Position numbers and translations under genes: made by a program. This document shows, piece after piece, positions 37,701 to 47,800 of a stretch of DNA of 64,000 nt; position 1 is the first letter of the stretch; every line of letters starts with the position of its first letter. The notes beneath the pieces were generated by a model. It worked only from the letters and a program-made list of their open reading frames with translations, searched no databases and was not told where the DNA came from. Source of the DNA: Acanthopleura granulata (Eukaryota > Mollusca > Polyplacophora > Chitonida > Chitonidae); contig JABBOT010000023.1 in NCBI GenBank assembly GCA_016165875.1, positions 682,001 to 746,000 of the forward strand, written 5' to 3'.

Positions 37701-40700
37701 TAATCAGATTTGTTGAATTGAGTAGACTCTTGGATAAGGTGTATTTATCACACTCTCCTTAATGCTGTTACGTTGGAATCATTGTATTTATTTGTGACTT
37801 TGCACTACTGTCTTCTGAATCCCGCCTTATTGTTAGACTTTCGTACGGTTGTTGAGTTTGCAGGAGGGGTGTGTATAGGGTTGTATGGGTACAGTGAGGG
37901 GGGTGATGTGGCATAGTGAGTTGTTGGCAGACATTTGTTTTAGTTTCATCAAAAGCATCTAGGTTTTATCAGTCTGAATTATTCTTTCCAGCCTGGTGTA
38001 TAGGTAGATCAGCTTAATTCCATCAAGATTTCCAGGTTTTAACTATTTCAGAGCAGCGAATCTCTTTGAGAACACGTTAAAAGTGTGTCTTATTGTGTTG
38101 TATACAGAGATTGGGACGATGACACGAGTCATACCTGTGGTGTGCTGGAGAAGTTAGGGGTTACCCAGGTGACAGAGAACGATGTTGCCGTGGTGAGAGA
38201 GGTGTGTGCAGTGGTGTCTGCTCGAGCAGCTCATCTGGTGGCTGGCAGTAAGTACATGTAACACACTGTCCTTGTAAACTCAACTGAGGGTCCTCGAGTG
38301 GTTGACTTTCTGACTCAGGAGCTTCCCCTCAGTGTGGTCGCTGTGAGTTGAACTGCAGCTCGTACTGGCTTTCTCTTCGGTTTATGCATAGGAAGATTTG
38401 CTGGCAACCTGCAAACATCATACTGTGAAGGAAAGGCGTGTGCTATGGGATGGAAAGGCATGTGCTGTGGGATGGAATGGCATGTGCTGTAGGATGGAAT
38501 GGCATGTTCTATGGCATGGAAAGGCGTCCGCTATGGGTTACATAGGCGTCTGCTATGGGTTATATAGGCATCTGCTATGGGTTATATAGGCATCTGCTAT
38601 GGGATGGAAAGGCATGTGCTGTAGGATGGAATGGCATGTGCTGTACGATGGAATGGCATGTTCTATGGCATGGAAAGGCGTCCGCTATGGGTTACATAGG
38701 CGTCAGCTATGGGTTATATAGGCATCTGCTATGGGTTATATAGGCGTCTGCTATGGGATGGAAAGGCATGTGCTGTAGGATGGAATGGCATGTGCTGTAG
38801 GATGGAATGGCATGTTCTATGGCATGGAAAGGCGTCCGCTATGGGTTACATAGGCGTCTGCTATGGGTTATAGAGGCATCTGCTATGGGTTATATAGGCA
38901 TCTGCTATGGGTTATATAGGCATCTGCTATGGGTTATATAGGTGTCTGCTATGGGTTATATAGGCATCTGCTATGGGTTATATAGGCGTCTGCTATGGGA
39001 TGGAAAGGCATGTGCTGTAGGATGGAATGGCATGTGCTGTAGGATGGAATGGCATGTTCTATGGCATGGAAAGGCGTCCGCTATGGGTTACATAGGCGTC
39101 TGCTATGGGTTATATAGGCATCTGCTATGGGTTATATAGGCATCTGCTATGGGTTATATAGGCGTCTGCTATGGGATGGAATGGCATGTGCTGTAGGATG
39201 GAATGGCATGTTCTATGGCATGGAAAGGCGTCCGCTATGGGTTACATAGGCGTCTGCTATGGGTTATATAGGCATCTGCTATGGATTGTATAGGCGTCTG
39301 CTATGGGATGGAAAGGCATCTATTATGGGATGGGAAGGTGTCTGCTCAAATCAAGCAAAAATACCTACCTTGACTAATAACTATGAAAAATATAGAGTTT
39401 TTGACTGTTTTCTCTTGCAGATCTGGCTGTATTGTTAAATCATATAAACAGAACAGAAGTAACAATAGCTGTTGATGGCTCTGTCTATGAACATCACCCC
39501 AACTTGCACTGCCTGATCCTTGACAGGCTGGCTGAACTGGTGCCTCAAACTAAGGTAGGTAGAATAAAGTACCGGCTGCCATCATCTCTTAAACCTGTTA
39601 TTTGTCAAGGATAAATGGAGGAGAGGGGTGTGACTGTATGTCAGGAGGATTGCCAGGCACTTGGCAATGTGCTGTAGTTTCCTCCAGGCTCTGACTGGTT
39701 TGTCCTGCTTAACACCAATGCCTGACTGATAAGTCAATTGTTATGACTAAAATATGAAGCACTGATGAAATAAATATTTCATTAAGTTTCTTGTTGTGTT
39801 ATGGCATATAAAATTATTTTTCACTTCTAGGAGCCAGAGGTCCTAAGTAGCTGGGGGTGGGGGGTAGTGGCCTAGCACAGCATAATGGCCCAAGTGCCTC
39901 TCACCAATGCGATTTCTGTGTTCTAGCCCAGCTCACTCTGACTTCCTCACCGGTCGTGAGTGGGAAGGTCCACCAGCAAACTGGGGATGGCCCTGAGCTT
40001 CCCAGGGCTCGGTTGCCCGGTTTCCTCCCATGATAATGCTGATCATCGTCATAAAAATGAAATGCTCTCGAGTACAGCGTAAAACACCAAATAAATAAAT
40101 AGATAAATAGACAAGCCAGTTTAATGGGTTGACAATTTACAGTGTTAGTGGAAACTGTGGGCTCCTAAAACATCTTGAAAGATGACACAAGAGTACCTTA
40201 ATCCACATTTCCACCAAGGCCCCTAGAGCCGTGAAAGGAGTGGAATCCAGAACATTCAGTTCCATTGTGAGAGTGGAAGTGAACTCCACTCAAATACATG
40301 AGTCAGACTTAAATTTTGATAATGTTAAAACATGGCTTAAGCCTTGATGTACTTAAATAAACAATTGGCTTCAGATTTAAACAACATTAGCTGGAAATCT
40401 GAGGTTGATGCTTTTATACGTTGGCATAAACTTTTAAAACAAACCAGTGCCTTGGCTCTCTTCCTCTTCCAACAAGTGACCACTGACCACATTTCACCTT
40501 CAGTAAATCTTCTAGTCTGGAGAACTGTGTTATGAACGGTTGGTTGGACTGCATGGTTGACCTGAGTTGAGATATTTTGTATTGTGTTTCCTGATAGGCT
40601 AAGGATTATTTTGTGGAGTGGCTTTTGATTGGTCAGTCATTGTGGGCTGGGTCAATTTAGCAAACCTCAACTCTTGTGCCTTGTCAAGCAAACATCTCGG

Positions 40701-40836
40701 TGAGGGATGATGACTACAACACTCTGTTTTCTGTGTCCTGTTTCAGGTCAAGCTAACCTTGTGTAAAGAGGGCAGTGGAAAGGGTGCAGCACTAACAGCA
40801 GCCATTGCTCTAAAGCAGAAAGCTTCAGGAAACTGA
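22755..40836 (+). CDS. Divergent hexokinase, single-domain form
   Basis: Exons: 22755-22826, 23001-23169, 29376-29515, 31501-31576, 32250-32389, 33609-33708, 34559-34632, 35166-35278, 35687-35842, 38108-38247, 39421-39554, 40747-40836 (TGA); 467 residues, about the size of one hexokinase domain (glucokinase is about 465). Hexokinases phosphorylate glucose to glucose 6-phosphate with ATP in the cytosol. Landmarks: ATP phosphate loop LDLGGSNFR (about 88-96), FTFSFP (154-159), TWTK (T174, K175), catalytic Asp D211 in LLCDTTAT, GTGCNASF (N237), IQWGSFGDNG (Q263), FEKMISGFYLGE (E297), DGSVYEHHP, and GSGKGAA near the C-terminus. Against glucokinase, T168, K169, D205, N231 and E290 are kept, but N204 is Cys (C210) and E256 is Gln (Q263). 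The start may be ATG 22755 (in-frame stop at 22746) or ATG 22770. The exon ending at 29515 is followed by GC, not GT. Intron 2 (6.2 kb) is filled with repeats. Whether the enzyme is active is unknown. Confidence 0.92.
23136..24275 (+). repeat. 58-bp tandem repeat spanning hexokinase exon 2 end, split by a mobile element
   Basis: Four units: exon 2 end with its donor GT at 23170, a second unit with GT at 23228, then after an insertion two more with GT at 24198 and 24256. Both spacings are exactly 58 bp. Each unit holds 34 nt like the exon end ('cacctacatatatca', 'ctggatggcaatg') and 24 nt like the start of the intron. The intruding element occupies about 23252-24162. Confidence 0.85.
23252..24162 (+). 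mobile_element. Non-autonomous TA-flanked element, copy R1 (~0.91 kb)
   Basis: Begins AGGATAC and ends GTATCCT, with TA on each side, between units 2 and 3 of the 58-bp repeat. Its body (for example 'gaccaaaatgtctggaga' near 23600) matches R2 and, inverted, R3. It ends 'cccctgaggggttctagtat'. No coding capacity seen, so it would depend on a transposase supplied elsewhere. Confidence 0.72.
24276..25396 (+). mobile_element. Non-autonomous TA-flanked element, copy R2 (~1.1 kb)
   Basis: Begins AGGATACTAGAACCC right after the fourth 58-bp unit and ends 'gaggttttagtaccct' followed by TA. It matches R1 through most of its length, and its first ~0.75 kb is the inverse of R3. No transposase frame seen. 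Confidence 0.7.
25400..28270 (+). repeat. Degenerate ~150-bp satellite array in hexokinase intron 2
   Basis: About 17 units, each with 'aaggccagataaca', 'gtctattctacagaagttga', 'ggctgtaggtttcatgtgtt', 'gacatcaacatcttgctgtg' and 'gttctgtcttttataaag' in order. Spacing of the 'tattctac' landmark is mostly 146-152 bp with some short units of 103-110 bp. The array is broken once, by the tRNA-like element at 26660-27028. It sits between R2 and the inverted arm R3. Confidence 0.8.
26660..27028. mobile_element. tRNA-like element inside 64-bp inverted repeats, 14-bp duplication
   Basis: Inverted arms 26696-26759 and 26963-27026 differ at about one position. Between them lies a tRNA-like segment, about 26863-26963: A box tggtcgagtgg, B box ggtgcgaaacc, and ends ggctg/cagcc that can pair like an acceptor stem; the long variable part suggests a Leu/Ser-type parent. 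taacagcaggcagt flanks both sides (26646-26659, 27029-27042). A satellite unit at about 27857 shows the same site without the insert. Confidence 0.75.
28271..29182 (-). mobile_element. Inverted arm R3 of the TA-flanked element, carrying a SINE
   Basis: Read on the - strand from 29182 it starts AGGATACTAGAACCCCTCA with TA outside and follows R2 from its first base for about 0.75 kb. A SINE-A copy sits inside. The inner end, near 28270, lacks the distal part found in R1 and R2. Confidence 0.7.
28695..28943 (-). mobile_element. SINE-A, full length, with 11-bp target-site duplication
   Basis: Complete from tail end to tRNA head; on the - strand it carries A box 'actcagtcggttagc' and a B box-like stretch 'gtgagttcacgacc'. 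cttttgagatt occurs at 28684-28694 and 28944-28954. R1 and R2 show the unoccupied site near 23315 and 24545. The (ttta) tail is very short here. Confidence 0.78.
29889..30760 (+). repeat. 42-bp minisatellite (~19 units) in hexokinase intron 3
   Basis: Unit 'gagaatgtgataaagagag' plus 'taggttatacacagtgttccc' and a short joint. Four-unit blocks of 168 bp are repeated (identical landmarks at 29979 and 30147), so a higher-order structure exists. As 42 is a multiple of three, long spurious open frames with a 14-residue period arise on the - strand. Confidence 0.9.
30785..30945 (+). mobile_element. Decayed SINE fragment
   Basis: 'ggaggtttgtcggatacctg', 'ttatttctccaccaataaac' and 'attatatgagtgaaa' resemble the body of the SINE at 735-1130. 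It follows the 42-bp minisatellite directly. Confidence 0.4.
31050..31235 (-). repeat. Dispersed repeat (family D), uninterrupted inverted copy
   Basis: Reverse complement matches about 1757-1820 plus 1994-2115, that is both sides of the SINE-A at 1821-1982, and the copy at 17925-18055. Confidence 0.6.
31668..32017 (+). mobile_element. SINE-C, tRNA-derived, about 350 bp
   Basis: Head 'gatggcttggtggttagagc' is a Pol III A box region and 'gggagagacaggatcaaacc' a B box region; the body ends 'tcatatgactgaaatattg' and 'gttaaaccc'. A tail fragment of the same family lies at 8595-8667. It lies within hexokinase intron 4. Confidence 0.65.
33141..33240 (+). repeat. (GTT)n microsatellite, imperfect
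   Basis: About 100 bp of GTT/GTTGCT triplets in hexokinase intron 5. Confidence 0.9.
33309..33551 (-). mobile_element. SINE-A, near full length, diverged
   Basis: From tail 'gattgatgttttgtgccagg' through 'attatggtggaaagaaatcg' and 'ccggagaggaagccagcagg' to a decayed head. It ends about 57 bp before the acceptor of the exon at 33609. Confidence 0.75.
33925..34030 (+). mobile_element. Decayed SINE body fragment
   Basis: 'cttgccaaaagtgggtggtt' and 'tccataaaactggcc' match the SINE body at about 1000-1070. Confidence 0.4.
35447..35672 (+). mobile_element. SINE-A ending next to a hexokinase 3' splice site
   Basis: Body from the B box part ('gtgagttcaagcccagctca') to the tail 'ggcgtaaaacaccaatcaag' and (taaa)n. 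The tail ends only about 14 bp before the acceptor AG at 35685-35686, so the branch point may lie in SINE sequence. Confidence 0.78.
38290..38422 (+). mobile_element. SINE-A 5' fragment ending at a minisatellite
   Basis: 'gtggttgactttctgactca', 'cgctgtgagttgaactgcag' and 'ttgctggcaacctgcaaac' follow the SINE order and then break off where the 22-bp repeats begin. Confidence 0.6.
38428..39345 (+). repeat. 22-bp minisatellite with higher-order blocks, hexokinase intron 10
   Basis: Two unit types alternate in blocks: 'ggcatgtgctgtaggatgga' and 'taggcatctgctatgggtta', both 22 bp. The landmark 'atggcatggaaaggcgtccg' recurs near 38510, 38664, 38818, 39060 and 39214: steps of 154 bp (7 units) and one of 242 bp (11 units). 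Confidence 0.9.
39858..40112 (+). mobile_element. SINE-A, near full length, diverged
   Basis: 'caccaatgcgatttctgtgt', 'ggtttcctcccatgataatg' and tail 'cgtaaaacaccaaataaata'. Lies in the last hexokinase intron. Confidence 0.72.
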
Positions 40837-40990
40837 AAGTGAAAGTGTGGCAGTGTAAAAATGCCTAGACAGGACACCAACAGAATGCACAAATCTGACA
40901 AAATTATGGAAAGTCTTACCAAATCCGTGGATGTAACAGTATGGTAACAAGTTGTTTTTGTGTCACGCATTACAAAGTTGTTAATTTCTT

Positions 40991-41068
40991 ATTAAAGTAA
41001 TGAGACTTTTTTCTGCATGGTACGTATGACACAACTCGGTAACGGAAAAAAAAGATAATACTAATAAA
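40991..41068 (+). terminator. Candidate polyadenylation signals of the hexokinase
   Basis: ATTAAA at 40991-40996 and AATAAA at 41063-41068 are the first hexamers after the stop codon at 40836. Another AATAAA lies at 41519-41524 and would give a longer 3' UTR. Confidence 0.4.
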
Positions 41069-41714
41069 TCAATCGGAGGATTGAATTTTTTTTTCTAAAT
41101 TTTATGGCACAGCAAGAATATTACTGTCACTATACATGCATGCAGCTGAATATGGTACGTACGTGTACTTGGTGCTCGTGGCAGTGATCGTATTTTACAA
41201 TTAGACTATTAATATATCAGTTGATTTTGTAAATTAAATGATTGAGCTCGTCTCATTAGAACCTGTTTGAAGTGGTATCTTTACATAAATTTTTACATGC
41301 ATGCTTTTACATATCTTTGTACGTATATGTATACAGGTATATATACTGCCTATGCGTTAGTGGACACATTTCCTAATAAGGTCAGATCTTGGTGCTTATA
41401 TTTAATCTTTTTGTCTGTCCATTTTTATCAATTCCTTGAAATTCATGTCTTATACAAATGTGTATTTTTACCATCAGATTTTACCTGTCTTTAGACTCTA
41501 AACTTATATTTAATTCATAATAAAGTGCTAGACAAGTTACGTAGGTAATAGGTAATTTGTGATAGGTTTTGTTTTGAAGTTTTATGACTGATATTCTTTT
41601 TCCTGTCCAGAAAATTCATTTAACATGTAGAACACTACCTTGATGGTACATGTAAAGTGAAGTGAGTTGTTCATAGTGTTCTAAGGTAGTGTTATGTGTA
41701 TATATTTTTCTTTG

Positions 41715-42130
41715 AAAGGGCTGCTTTGGTGTCTAAACCTCAGTCTCTTAAAGGTATAAAGGTAAAATGATGAAGATTGAGATAAGCTGAATTGCTGTCA
41801 CGAGTTGTAATAAAATAGGAGTCTGTTAAGACTGGTCTTGTACATTTCTTCGGAGAATACGGAAACTCAGTTTTTTTTGGGCCTTTCCACTTTGCCTGGT
41901 GTGATGTCATGCATGAGCATATGCCGTCACCAGTCATTGATATATATCCAAAAATGACACTGTACTTACAAGGTCTCTTGACATCATCCCAGCAGAAATG
42001 CTATGCCCAGTGTGACTGCTGACTGATTGAACGTCACATATGGAATATTATGACATCACACCAGAAAAATGTTACAGACTTTATTTGAGGAATCATCTTA
42101 TTCATCATAAATCTGTTTCTTAGGATTCCC
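41715..42130 (+). repeat. Dispersed repeat (family F), copy 2
   Basis: 'ggtaaaatgatgaagattga', 'cttgtacatttcttcggaga', 'cctttccactttgcctggtg' and 'attcatcataaatctg' repeat the order seen at 7065-7395. Lies downstream of the hexokinase. Confidence 0.6.
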
Positions 42131-42739
42131 TTCATATCATTTTAATATCTCTACCCAGTTTATATTGGCACTGGAGTTGCACTTTAAGTGTTTCATTTAA
42201 GCTTTGGCTTTGCCTTTTATTGCATGGTCTTATTGTACCATATATAGCCTTTTTGAAAAAAATGTTTTGAGCAGGATCTGGTTTTGTTCAGTCCCCTTTA
42301 GGCAGTGACCTATAGAAGGTGGTTGGTTGGTCCAAATCTGGACATCTTGTAATAGTTCAGCATGTTCAGTTCACTTAACCAGGGGCTGCAGTGCAAAGCA
42401 GGAGGATCCAGTTTGCTCATCATTGTAACTCTGGGCTTGTTGCTGTATTGCTCTATCATGTTGTATTATGGGGCTCTCACAGATTCATTCTTCTTGCAGA
42501 GTTCCAGGTCAGCGAGGTGGCAGTCTTCACTTGTGCTGCGTCAGCAGCGTGCCTGGCAAATAGCAGCTATTTACTTCAGACACTTGTTGTAGAGCTTTAT
42601 AGCACACCACAACTACTGCCTATTCACATCTCTGTATTCCCAAGACTTAATAAAGCCAATATTCTATCTTATTGAGTTCGTAATGATTAATTAGTAATGG
42701 AAGGTCTCCATTGACAAAGAGTTGCAAGTCGATGTTTAT

Positions 42740-43400
42740 TAAAATAGTAACTAACCAAATCACTCATTATCCGGACACTTTACCCGGCCACATATCCCTA
42801 GAGCTCATCAAGCTCACACCTCACCCAGTCACATTATCCTTACACCTCACACTGATGATACTGATTTCCCACTTAACCATATCCTTACACCTCGCCCTGT
42901 CACTGATGATACTGATTTCCCACCTAACCATATCCTTACCCCTTACCCAGTAACATTATCCACACACCTCATCCAGTCACTGATCGTACCGATTTCCCCC
43001 GTAACCATATGCTTACCCCTTACTCAGTCATATCATCCTTGCACCTGACCCAGTCACACCCTTAATACACCTTATTCAATCACACACCTTACCAGACATA
43101 TCCCCACACCTTGGCCAACCATTTTCATCCCTTATACAGTCTAATGTTGACAGTCACATTATCCTTACACCTTACCCAATCGTCTAATGTTGACAGTCAC
43201 ATTATCCTTACACCTTACCCAATCACATAATGCCAGCTGTCAAACTATCCCTGCCTTACCTAATCTAATTATTCTCAAACCTTAACAAGTGACATAATTC
43301 TAACAACTCAGTAAGTCAAATTATCCTCACAGCTCTTGTAGTCAAATTATTCTATCAACACCTCCTGTCACATTGTACTGCCACCACACTTCATATGTAC
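42740..43400 (+). repeat. Degenerate pyrimidine-rich tandem repeat
   Basis: Recurring words 'attatccttacacc', 'cacccagtcac', 'actgatgatactgatttccc' and 'taaccatatccttac' at irregular intervals of about 40-80 bp. Confidence 0.7.
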
Positions 43401-44837
43401 TTGCCTTCATGTGAACAGACTCCATATGGACCAGTCATGCGAGTTGTCAGTCTCCACGTGTAGAAGTTGTCACGTGACTGGTCTGTCTCCATACGTAGGC
43501 TACCAGTCTTCATGTGACTTGTCACTATATAAAAGTCTTCACATGAGTTGTAAGTTTCCTCATGTGGAAGTTGTCATGTGACTTGTCTCCATATGTACAA
43601 GTCATCATTACAATGTACAATATGTACAATAGGGAGCATACACTATATTCGCTGAAGGCAGACTTCATTTTAGACAACCTGAAGAACCCTAAGAGCTCCG
43701 ACGACATTTATAAATTTAATGCAGTCTAAGTCTTCAGACAAATTTAAGCCAGAATTTATCACTTCTGTACAGGAATCTTTATTCCCAGGGAAAGCTGATA
43801 TGATTATAATGAATGAATGAGTATGACTTCCTTCTACTTTGACAATAATGCAGCCATACTGTGACACCAGAGTGTAATGTACACATGGTATGTCATGTAC
43901 ACAAGGTGTGTTATGTACACATGGTATGTCGTGCGCATGGTATGCCATGTACATGTGGTGTGTCATGTACACATCATGTACACGTGCCATCTTAATCCAT
44001 CTGCACAAGATACACGTGATTCTCAAATAATCTTTTTTTTATCCTTACACTGACAAATCAATATCAAAACACTGTTGCTTTGCCCATAAAATAGATTCCA
44101 GAGGAATGAACACTAATCATATGTATATTCAAAATCAAAATACTGAAAGATGCCAAGGTGTATGATGATAAATGAAAGGTACTCCTGAATTTTCACTGTT
44201 AATGAGAGACTATGGTAGATATTCATAAGACAATACCTAATTTATTGATGACAACATTTTGTACAAAAATAGAATCTGTCTTATCACAGGAGAAATTGTA
44301 ACGAGACAATGCATATGATGACCTTGTTCATATTTTACATTCAAAGTAAATCTTTACGAAGATATGTTTTACTCTTTAATTAAGAATTCTGAACCATATA
44401 TTTGTATGATTTTATAAGATGAACATTTGTCACAATGTAACAACTAAATTATATTATGACACTGGAGTTCACAGAATTCAATGTAAAATACATGTATTTG
44501 AATGCCACCTGACTTACTATAAAATTTCAAGAAATTTGTATTTAACTTTTCATATTTCTAACTACTACACAAACACATTAAAATGCTCTGATATTGATTA
44601 AAATTGAGAACTAGTTATCAAGATTACCTTGGCTTTGACTGAATGCAGAACATTCTCTCAAAAATTTAACAACACCACTACCATGACAGGCTCAGGCTCT
44701 ATTTGTACTCATATGGATTCCAAGTACATGAATTCAAAAGAGCTTTCATGCATGTACAAGATGGGTAATGAATCTGGCAGTTTTTTACAGAAGCCAAGTG
44801 CTTTTAGCTTTGAGTTTTGATTCATTGAGCCCCCAAT

Positions 44838-47800
44838 TCAGAAATACTCTATCAGATCTTCTTGTTTTTTGTCGAACTGAATATCCACAAGCTCTTCCTC
44901 CTCCTCGGCCCCAGGCAGAGGGCGGAACACCCGCAGGTGAGCAAAATTGTCACCTCCCAGGCACACCTGCAACAGAAAACAAAGTACCACATGGACATCA
45001 TTTAAAAGGACAGACCACATTTTTGGAAATTACACATCATCTTAAAGGCAAATTCCTGCTGATTCCATATATGGTCTTCATCGTAAAACATCCTTTGATT
45101 GCTATATTTGTTTAGCAGATAAGTAGAATCTGAGAGATCAGTGTGCTTCCACATGGTCCAAAAAGTCCACCCTTAGCACCTCAGTATGGCTTCTGATCAT
45201 GACCCCATGAATTGGAAACCTTGAGGCTCTGTCAGAGACGATGCATGAGGATGTAATGATACAGGTTACCGAAACTTAACGTTTGGAGGGAGGCTATGAC
45301 AAATAATGCACTGGGCTTTCATAGTACTGGATAGTAACTGCTAAATCTTGATTGCTTTTATCAACACTGGTACCCAGCTGTGATCAATTAGCAATGATAA
45401 CAACTAGTTGCAAGGAATTATGTGATACAGTCTGTGAGATTTCAGCCAAACTCTACGCAATATGTGGTATGTTTAGTTTTGTATATGTTTGGGATTATAA
45501 TTCTGTGCATTTGAATAGCAGTATATATGCCAGGATCATAGCTGTGACAGCAGGTCAGCCATACAAAGTACTCTGGTAAAGCAGTGCTTACCATGGACGA
45601 CATTGACATCATGCAGACCTATGTAATTGAAATGAAACCAATTCAAATCAGCCAAAATATATACTGGTATATGAAGCATACCTTTATGAAGAAGTTGGTG
45701 CCTGCAACAACCTGGGATCTGTAATGTGTTGCTGTAAATTCACTAAAATTTCTTCCTCCAGATTTTTCAACTGCCTTTGGTCGAACCTGAAAAGTGAAAA
45801 ATTAATGTTATGCCATCAGGTTCCATTTTATGCAACTGGGACCTGTGTATGTATACATGTATAAAGTATGTCCATATTTATGAATGTTTATTTATATATT
45901 TCATTAGTATTATATGCCGAACTCAAGAATCTTTCACTTACACAATAGCAGACAGCATTATGGTTGGAGAAATCGAGGTAGAGACGGGGAAACCCAGGAC
46001 CACCCTGGGTTGCAGGTTGCTGGCAGACCTTCCCACGAACATGTGCGACTGGAGAGGAAGCCAGCATGAGCTACAGCCACTGCATTGATGTGAGGCTCAT
46101 GGGATATTACGCTATGCTGGCACACTAACTCTCTTGGCCACCCAGGATCCTTATTTAAGTACATGTGTGTATTTATCTATTTCAAAAGCAAACATGAGTG
46201 ATACGATAATGGTGCAGGTGTTTCGGTAGAGATAGATAAAAAACTGCTGCTCTCCTTTCTTTATATGCTGGTAGACAGAGAGATATACAGTGAAAGATGG
46301 AGACTCAGCTCCAGCTCCAGTCCAGTTCAAAATGTGACTATATGACAGCATGGCGGGTTTCAGATGTGGGAAATGTTATATCGTGAATAACTCTACCTTT
46401 AAAGTAGAAGACAGCTCAGGACTGAGATACTGTTCATTAAAAAGGTTATAAAATTCTCTCTTGAATGTAAAATTCTGTTAGACGTTCTATGAATTTGTTG
46501 CTGAATTTTTTGTTTGAAGTGTGGAGTATTGTGCTGCTGACTGGGGATCTGAAGGCACCCATGCTTGTCTGTGCTGGAGTTGTCTGTCATTGTCATATGT
46601 GATAACATTGGGACAGGACACTTTTTTAATGATGTATGTTTTATCATAACAAGTACATGGGTGAACACTGAAAAGAACTTACAGACCATTGTGTTTTGGC
46701 GGGAATAAGTTTCTTAATTATTTCATGTGATAAAATGACGAACTTGCTGAAGTTACAAACACAACCCCAGCAGCTTACTACAGTCTTAGGTGATAACAGT
46801 GTACCACTTGTAGCAGGGTCAAATGTCAGTTTCCCCTATTGCAGCAGCTGTTAGAAAAAATACTTTACTTAAATCAACATAAAATTGTGCAAGCTTTTTG
46901 GCAAGCTTAACTTAGAAAAAGTGCAGTCTTGCACTTTAAAGGAGGCATATTGTATTTATTGAATACAGGCATTTCAATGAATGGTACCACAGGTTGGCCC
47001 TTTACTTCTGTAATGTTTAGGCAATGATCCATGTCTCAAAAAGTTATTTGAGTTACGTCGCTACCACAACAAAGTGATGTCCCTGTACAAAATGAAATTG
47101 CGGTATACAGCATGATAAAGACCTTTCCAGAAAGTAGGTTATCTCCCTTAGCGAGAAGCATGCATGTATATCCATGCCATTTCCGGGGACTATCCCTGTT
47201 TGATAGAGTGCATGAAGTAATGCTAATTAAGCATAGGGCCCCTAATTGTGAGCTCATTTATAATATCAAGACTGAACATACTGATTTGTTATTTAAAGAG
47301 AAGTGGGTGTCGTCTTGATGAACAAACTACTCCAGAGCAATATATTCAGTGATGAAAAGATAACCAAGAAATGTAAATGTGGGATCTTTGTCTGTACCAT
47401 TTATTGACTGGCTAATTGAATAAACCCCCAGAAAACATTTAGCATTGGCACCAAGTCAGATCATCTTAGCGTAGCAGCGTCACAATGTGATTTTAATGAA
47501 ACTGAGCTATCCTAGGCCTATATACATGATATATGCGACATCGGATAATTAAAGAATTTGTGACAAAATCTGAAAAACACTTTAAATGAATACAAAGCTC
47601 ATTACAAGAATTTCATGTAATTTACTATGGAGAATTCCAACACACCTGCATATGTATGAAATTCAGACCTGATTAGATCAAACACCATGCATATTGCACA
47701 TAGTAATCCTTGAAAGCTAGAGAATTAGACTGACTACAACAGGACAAATTAGAGGCTTCTATCAAATTTGCTCCATCTTACTGGAAAATGATGACATCAA

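Larger units (their letters stand above)
40837..44837. other. Intergenic region between hexokinase and stefin (convergent)
   Basis: Holds both 3' UTRs and no supported exon. 41715-42130 is a dispersed repeat shared with 7065-7395. 42740-43400 is a pyrimidine-rich degenerate tandem repeat. 43400-43600 is rich in CACGTG/CATGTG-like words. 43870-43985 is a ~20-bp degenerate repeat built on 'acatggtatgtcatgtac'. Confidence 0.5.

Noticed and set aside
42362..42675. Overlapping + strand open frames of 76 and 94 codons downstream of the hexokinase
   Set aside because: No recognisable product or splice context; they lie in the region between convergent genes.
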